Shown: in pieces, positions 6,816-9,864 of the stretch
How the letters are laid out: the number at the start of each line of letters is the position of its first letter
Position numbering within the stretch: position 1 is the stretch's first letter
NCBI GenBank assembly: GCA_016291725.1
Contig: JAEEYJ010000071.1
Span: 1 to 9,864 of the forward strand
Direction: 5' to 3'
Length of the DNA stretch: 9,864 bases
DNA from: Solobacterium sp.
Lineage (GTDB): Bacteria; Bacillota_I; Bacilli_A; Erysipelotrichales; Erysipelotrichaceae
Program-made: the position numbers and the translations under genes
The notes under the pieces: generated by a model
Databases searched by the model: none
The model's input: only the letters and a program-made list of their open reading frames with translations
What the model was told of the DNA's origin: nothing

Positions 6816-7037
6816 ATGACGGGACATGCGTTTACAACCAGGAAATACATCGGAAAGAATATAATCGGCAAGCCTGCTGTTGTGTATGAGCTTCTTGACA
6901 ACGGAGCGGTGGTATATACGCTGACGTGCGGGCTGAAGGAAAACGGAGAAGAGTATCCGGAAGCGGAGAAATCGTTCCGGGAAAAGGCGGAAACCGTCAT
7001 GGACAGAATCGAAGCTGCCGGTACAAATGTTAACTGA
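6816..7037 (+). CDS. Small protein of unknown function (73 aa)
   Basis: I do not recognise this protein. It is short, soluble and charged. A probable beta-rich N-terminal half (KPAVVYELLDNGAVVYTL, about residues 19-36) is followed by a helix-prone, Glu/Lys-rich C-terminal half (residues 42-68). One cysteine lies at residue 38, and there is no signal peptide or transmembrane segment. Codon use looks like the neighbouring genes. The ATG at 6816 is the first in frame, but its ribosome-binding site is weak (AGAAAG about 11 bases upstream), which lowers confidence. It is divergent from the AEC transporter and ends only 11 bases before tRNA-Pro, so the two may share a transcript. Minus-strand frames also cross this region, but they have less protein-like composition and run through the tRNA. 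Confidence 0.6.
   Translation: MTGHAFTTRKYIGKNIIGKPAVVYELLDNGAVVYTLTCGLKENGEEYPEAEKSFREKAETVMDRIEAAGTNVN
7000..7027 (+). promoter_or_regulatory. Candidate promoter of tRNA-Pro, inside the 3' end of the small gene
   Basis: TGGACA (7000-7005) and TACAAA (7022-7027) are separated by 16 bases. Transcription would begin near 7034, about 15 bases before the mature tRNA. The -10 is poor (4 of 6). Confidence 0.3.
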
Positions 7038-7048
7038 GAAGAGAGCAC

Positions 7049-7122
7049 CGGGGTATAGCTCAATTTGGCAGAGCGCTTCGTTCGGGACGAAGATGTTATT
7101 GGTTCGAATCCTTTTATCCCGA
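7049..7122 (+). tRNA. tRNA-Pro (anticodon CGG), with an imperfect T-stem
   Basis: The 74-base cloverleaf has acceptor arms CGGGGTA (7049-7055) and TATCCCG (7115-7121) with one G-U pair, and discriminator A7122. The D-stem is GCTC/GAGC (7058-7061 with 7071-7074), with GG in the loop. The anticodon stem is CTTCG/CGAAG around TTCGGGA, with anticodon CGG at 7083-7085. The T-loop is TTCGAAT (7103-7109). The bacterial ProRS identity elements are all present: C1-G72, A73, G35 and G36. G37, the site of m1G37 modification, is also present. The T-stem is odd: ATTGG (7098-7102) faces CCTTT (7110-7114), leaving two tandem U-U mismatches. The CCA end is not encoded. It decodes CCG. It may be functional or a slowly decaying isoacceptor, since a UGG tRNA elsewhere could read CCG. 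Confidence 0.88.
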
Positions 7123-7127
7123 CGGAA

Positions 7128-7151
7128 AAAGCGGCAGTGTACTGCCGCTTT
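7128..7151. terminator. Bidirectional intrinsic terminator between tRNA-Pro and the dehydrogenase gene
   Basis: AAAGCGGCAGT (7128-7138) and ACTGCCGCTTT (7141-7151) form a GC-rich stem of about 10 bp. On the minus strand it is followed by TTTTT and serves the dehydrogenase gene that ends at 7194. On the plus strand, T's interrupted by one G follow, and it serves the tRNA. Confidence 0.88.
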
Positions 7152-7193
7152 GTTCATTCTCCTGTGCCAATATCTTAACGGCAGTATTGTTTC

Positions 7194-8138
7194 TCAGTTG
7201 ACGACGTTGATGGGGCTGCCGCTGCAGTAGGCTTCAATGTTCTGCCGGACAATGTCAATGAGGCGTTTCCGGCTGTCAGCGGCTTTCCAGCCGATGTGCG
7301 GTGTCAGGATGACGTTCGGAAGTGTGAAGAGCGGACTGTCTTCCGGCAGCGGTTCGGTTTCCTGTACATCCAGGGCAGCGCCGGCAATCTGACCGCTGCG
7401 CAGGGCTTCATACAGTGCTTTTTCATCGATCAGGGCGCCTCTGGAGGTATTGATCAGACAGGCACTCTTTTTCATCTTCTTCAGTGCGTCCGCATCGATA
7501 ATATGCCGGGTGGCTTCACTCAGCGGACAATGCAGAGAGATGTAGTCGCTTTCTGCCAGAAGCTCATCCAGGGATACGTGCCGTACACCGGTACGGTTCT
7601 CCTTCGGTGTGCGTGTATAGACCAGGATGTTCATGCCCAGGTTCAACGCTGTACTGATGACCAGGGAGCCGATATGCCCTTCCCCGATCACACCCAGTGT
7701 TTTCCCATAGACTTCATTGTGCGGGACACGGAGATGGTCCGTGAAGTTTGATCTGTCACCCCGCTCCAGCATCGCTGCCTGCACCTGCATTGAGCTCGAC
7801 AGCATCAGCAGGAACATGATTGTCATCTCCCGTACGCTTTCGGAAGAGTAGGAAGGGACGTTGCAGACGGTAATGCCGTGTTCCCGGGCTGCCTTGATAT
7901 CCAGGTTGTTGTAGCCGGTGCCGGCTTCAACGATCAGTTTCAGCTGAGGGGGAAATGCCGCGATCAGATCTCTGCCGACCGGGTTCTCCTTGGTGATCAG
8001 GATATCCGCATCCTGTATACGTTCCGCCATCTTTGTTTCATCTGCGTCATCATAGACAACGACTTCTTCTGACAATGCTGAAAAATCGAGCAGTTGATCG
8101 TAGTTCATCTTCTTTCCGCACAGGACGACTGTTTTCAT
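7194..8138 (-). CDS. D-2-hydroxyacid dehydrogenase family oxidoreductase
   Basis: This 314-residue cytoplasmic protein has the usual length and two-domain layout of the family. The nucleotide-binding loop is GEGHIG (152-157) within GKTLGVIGEGHIGS. The catalytic set is complete: Arg233 in NTSRG, Glu262 in DVQETEP, and His281 in TPHIGW. It would interconvert a 2-keto acid and a D-2-hydroxy acid such as glyoxylate/glycolate, hydroxypyruvate/D-glycerate or another pair. At the end of the second Rossmann strand the usual acidic residue is absent and YTRTPKE (174-180) is found, with Arg176 available for the 2'-phosphate, so NADPH may be preferred; this is inference. AAAGGAG lies 7 bases before ATG at 8136-8138. 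The gene stands alone between two terminators. The exact substrate cannot be assigned. Confidence 0.9.
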   Translation of the reverse strand: MKTVVLCGKKMNYDQLLDFSALSEEVVVYDDADETKMAERIQDADILITKENPVGRDLIAAFPPQLKLIVEAGTGYNNLDIKAAREHGITVCNVPSYSSESVREMTIMFLLMLSSSMQVQAAMLERGDRSNFTDHLRVPHNEVYGKTLGVIGEGHIGSLVISTALNLGMNILVYTRTPKENRTGVRHVSLDELLAESDYISLHCPLSEATRHIIDADALKKMKKSACLINTSRGALIDEKALYEALRSGQIAGAALDVQETEPLPEDSPLFTLPNVILTPHIGWKAADSRKRLIDIVRQNIEAYCSGSPINVVN

Positions 8139-8201
8139 GGTCTTTCTCCTTTGATTCCGTCTTCATAGTAACATCCGGAGTATGGCTGTGGGAGATTTAT
8201 G

Positions 8202-8207
8202 AGTATA
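8202..8207 (-). promoter_or_regulatory. Candidate -10 element of the dehydrogenase gene
   Basis: TATACT on the minus strand (8207-8202) would start transcription about 60 bases before the start codon. No clear -35 is seen at the right spacing. A better -35-like TTAACA (8244-8239) is too far away. Confidence 0.25.
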
Positions 8208-8245
8208 CCGCATGATCTATTCCATGCAGTCTCTATTGTGTTAAG

Positions 8246-8270
8246 AAAAGGCATGGAAGCCATGCCTTTT
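8246..8270 (-). terminator. Intrinsic terminator of the S41 peptidase remnant
   Basis: AAAAGGCATGG (8246-8256) and CCATGCCTTTT (8260-8270) are perfect 11-bp complements around a 3-base loop. It lies about 60 bases after the S41 stop codon and is followed on the minus strand by CTTAAC. The structure is symmetric and could work in both directions. Confidence 0.8.
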
Positions 8271-8329
8271 GCCGGATTGATCCTGCTGTTCCGGATATGG
8301 AGCTGCAGAGCGGTTGATCATCACGATGC

Positions 8330-8941
8330 TTATTTCAGTTCCTGTATGTACCTGACCAGTCCCTGGCGGTCATATATGGACTCCGGTCGGGACAGGATAT
8401 AATGCGGCTCTACACCTTCATCAACATTGTAGAAAGAACCGTTTTTCACAATGCTGATCTGTCTGTTTCCCGAGATCGTGAACAGGGTGCCCGAGGCGGT
8501 CGAGCACGGCAGCACCACGCAGGAGCCGCCGGATGTATGCTGTCCCAGCAGGATTGCCCGGTCTGAGTTCTTCAGCACCGCCGGCACCAGGATGCCGCAG
8601 GAGAACGACACCGGCGAGGTCAGGCAGTAGATCCGGACATCCTGCGGAATGCAGTCATTCATATCATATTCCCCGTCCAGATTCACATCCGCCCGCAGAG
8701 ACATGATGGACTCTGCCCCGGTCAGTGTGTTGCGCAGAGCGATATTCGAATTGCCCAGGCACCACGCCAGGACAAATGTAGCCGCATCGGCATTTCCGCC
8801 GGTGTTCATGGTAAGGTCCAGCACTACATTCCGCACAGGACTGTTCTGTTCGTCGATAAAAGAATTATAACCAACTAAGGAAGGAAAACCCACAACTTCA
8901 TCCACAGGCGAACATAATCCTGCATGGTCGTATACACCCTT
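8330..8941 (-). pseudogene. S41 (C-terminal processing) peptidase, C-terminal remnant
   Basis: From the GTG at 8903-8905 the frame encodes 191 residues that match the second half of a secreted S41-type peptidase. VRNVVLDLTMNTGG (24-37) is the strand-turn before the active site. SPVSFSCG (97-104) carries the likely nucleophile Ser102, and GQHTSGGSC (121-129) is the following glycine-rich turn. The segment D73-x-N75-x-D77-G-E79-x-D81-x2-D84 is an EF-hand/dockerin-like calcium loop. The stop is TAA at 8330-8332, followed by a terminator. The N-terminal half, any signal peptide and a ribosome-binding site are missing. The same frame runs upstream to an in-frame TGA at 8942-8944, beyond which it stays open to 9124, into the divergent YihY gene. 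Because the family is normally much longer, I call this a decayed, 5'-truncated gene. A short expressed protein from GTG 8905 is less likely. Confidence 0.7.
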
Positions 8942-8987
8942 TCATTGGGAAAAGGCATGGTTGTTCCATAGCGTCATCATTCGTATC

Positions 8988-8999
8988 TGCATTAATGCA
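8988..8999. promoter_or_regulatory. Perfect 12-bp palindrome upstream of the YihY gene
   Basis: TGCATTAATGCA is a perfect palindrome 48 bases before the YihY start and about 31 bases before its candidate -10 element. A symmetric operator for a dimeric regulator is possible. With a sequence this short, chance cannot be excluded. Confidence 0.3.
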
Positions 9000-9029
9000 A
9001 TAATGTATTCTGGTTCCTGCCGGACATAA

Positions 9030-9038
9030 TGGTACAAT
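9030..9038 (+). promoter_or_regulatory. Candidate extended -10 promoter of the YihY gene
   Basis: TGGTACAAT (9030-9038) is an extended -10 (TGnTACAAT, 5 of 6 in the hexamer). No clear -35 is seen, which extended -10 promoters tolerate. Transcription would start near 9045, only about three bases before the ATG at 9048, giving an almost leaderless mRNA. Confidence 0.4.
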
Positions 9039-9047
9039 GAATCCGGA

Positions 9048-9864
9048 ATGAAAAAGCGTATGCAGAAATCAGCCGCTATGATCAGGAAAGCCCGGGGTAT
9101 TTTCACTGTGCATGAGATGATCGTCTATTCCGGCCATGCGGCACTCTGCATTCTGATGGCGATGATTCCGCTGCTGATTCTGGTGATTGCCACCATCAAC
9201 CGGCTTCCGGGTTTTTCGGCGGAAGAAACAGCCGCGGCAATCTTTGAACACATCCAGCTTGTGCCGGAAGTACGTATCATGCTTGAAAGCACGATCCACA
9301 ATCTGATCCAGCAGTCTGATGGCTTCGTGGCATCACTGTCAGCTGTTGTGACGCTGGTATCTGCCTCAAGGGGCATTTCAGCGATTCAGCTGGGACTTAA
9401 GACCATGCAGCATGAACCGAAGCATTTCTTCCGGGACAAAGGGATCGCGTTGATTTTTACGCTGCTGTATATTGTCATGATACCTGCAGTTCTGATTTTC
9501 CAGCTGTTCGGGAAACTTGTGCTGGAATTGATCACATCTGTTACAAACCTGCTTTCTTTGCCGGACATTGCCGGTAAAATGCTGGTGCTCTTTGAATTCA
9601 GCGATATACTGCTGATCGCTGTGAATTTCATTGTTGTTCTTCTGACTTATACGTACCTTGCAGGCGGAAAGCATCATTTGAAGGAGTATATGCCGGGTGC
9701 GTTCTTTACGGCCTTGATCTGGACTCTCTTCACGGCAGCGTTCTCCTTCTTCATACCGCGGTTCTGGAAAGCTTCCAACATATACGGTTCTCTGGCAGCG
9801 TTGTTTCTGAGTGCACTGTGGCTGAAATTCATCATTGCAATTCTGTTTTTCGGGATGGCAATCA
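9048..9864 (+). CDS. YihY/BrkB-family inner-membrane protein, 3' truncated
   Basis: The frame is open from ATG 9048 to the end of the window: 272 complete codons and no stop. The sequence fits the YihY/virulence factor BrkB family (UPF0761), once mislabelled as ribonuclease BN. It has a short basic N-terminus, then YSGHAALCILMAMIPLLILVI (about residues 30-50), corresponding to the family's first membrane segment with its proline. A soluble helical stretch with ASRGISAI (about 106-113) follows, and then further membrane segments near 140-160, 185-205, 220-240 and 250-270. The function of the family is not settled; a transporter-like role is suspected. An in-frame TAA at 9027-9029 limits the start. 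ATG 9048 is the first, but it lacks a Shine-Dalgarno; ATG 9060 or 9078 are alternatives. It diverges from the decayed S41 gene. Confidence 0.88.
   Translation, partial: MKKRMQKSAAMIRKARGIFTVHEMIVYSGHAALCILMAMIPLLILVIATINRLPGFSAEETAAAIFEHIQLVPEVRIMLESTIHNLIQQSDGFVASLSAVVTLVSASRGISAIQLGLKTMQHEPKHFFRDKGIALIFTLLYIVMIPAVLIFQLFGKLVLELITSVTNLLSLPDIAGKMLVLFEFSDILLIAVNFIVVLLTYTYLAGGKHHLKEYMPGAFFTALIWTLFTAAFSFFIPRFWKASNIYGSLAALFLSALWLKFIIAILFFGMAI

Noticed and set aside
6663..7157. 164-codon minus-strand frame covering the small gene and the tRNA
   Set aside because: It runs through a tRNA and a terminator, so it is very unlikely to be coding. The composition is not protein-like.
8199..8402. 67-codon plus-strand frame between the dehydrogenase and the S41 remnant
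   Set aside because: It crosses the terminator at 8246-8270 and overlaps the S41 3' end. No ribosome-binding site or family resemblance is seen.
8876..8959. Short minus-strand frame starting MPFPNERVY upstream of the S41 remnant, considered as a frameshifted N-terminal piece
   Set aside because: It is only 27 codons, lacks a ribosome-binding site, and overlaps residues that fit the S41 frame. I could not show that it belongs to an S41 protein.
1..9864. CRISPR arrays, transposases, integrases, attachment sites and phage genes
   Set aside because: No spaced direct repeats, no transposase or integrase motifs and no terminal inverted repeats were seen. The tRNA-Pro is not followed by a duplicated 3' end within the window.

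Overview
The window looks like ordinary chromosomal DNA from a Bacillota (Firmicutes) bacterium. The signs are AGGAGG-type ribosome-binding sites, intrinsic terminators with U-tracts after nearly every transcription unit, a single tRNA-Pro embedded between protein genes, and gene families common in gut anaerobes (iron-sulfur flavoprotein oxidoreductase, beta-CASP nuclease, AEC transporter, S41 peptidase, YihY/BrkB). Coding DNA has a roughly balanced base composition and intergenic DNA is more AT-rich. A gut member of the Erysipelotrichia or Clostridia would fit, but the lineage is an inference and cannot be fixed from this window.

Layout. Positions 1-2124 (+) hold the C-terminal ~707 residues of a large beta-propeller-like protein whose N-terminus lies before the window. 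It converges on a minus-strand block, and the junction at 2205-2351 is packed with hairpins, including two intrinsic terminators. Reading on the minus strand from right to left, the block holds an MBL/beta-CASP ribonuclease-like protein (5481-3847), an FMN-dependent iron-sulfur flavoprotein (3793-3143) and an SGNH-fold hydrolase (3050-2355). The first two are 53 bases apart and probably co-transcribed. The third has its own strong ribosome-binding site and a possible promoter. Upstream, and separated by a terminator, is an AEC-family permease (6661-5723).

A divergent region at 6662-6815 separates the permease from a plus-strand unit made of a 73-residue unknown protein (6816-7037) and a tRNA-Pro(CGG) (7049-7122) that begins 11 bases after its stop codon. 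The tRNA has two U-U mismatches in its T-stem. A bidirectional terminator (7128-7151) separates it from a convergent D-2-hydroxyacid dehydrogenase (8138-7194, minus). Further right is a decayed S41 peptidase, with only the C-terminal catalytic part left and an in-frame TGA upstream (8941-8330, minus). A YihY/BrkB-family membrane protein (9048 onward, +) runs off the window.

The genes do not form one obvious pathway. They are several short transcription units separated by terminators, and I do not see a clear new multi-gene system. The parts most worth a second look are the truncated propeller protein with a tail resembling WD40 receptor-type proteins, the structured 2205-2351 spacer that may encode a small RNA, the unusual tRNA-Pro next to an unknown small gene, and the eroded S41 gene.
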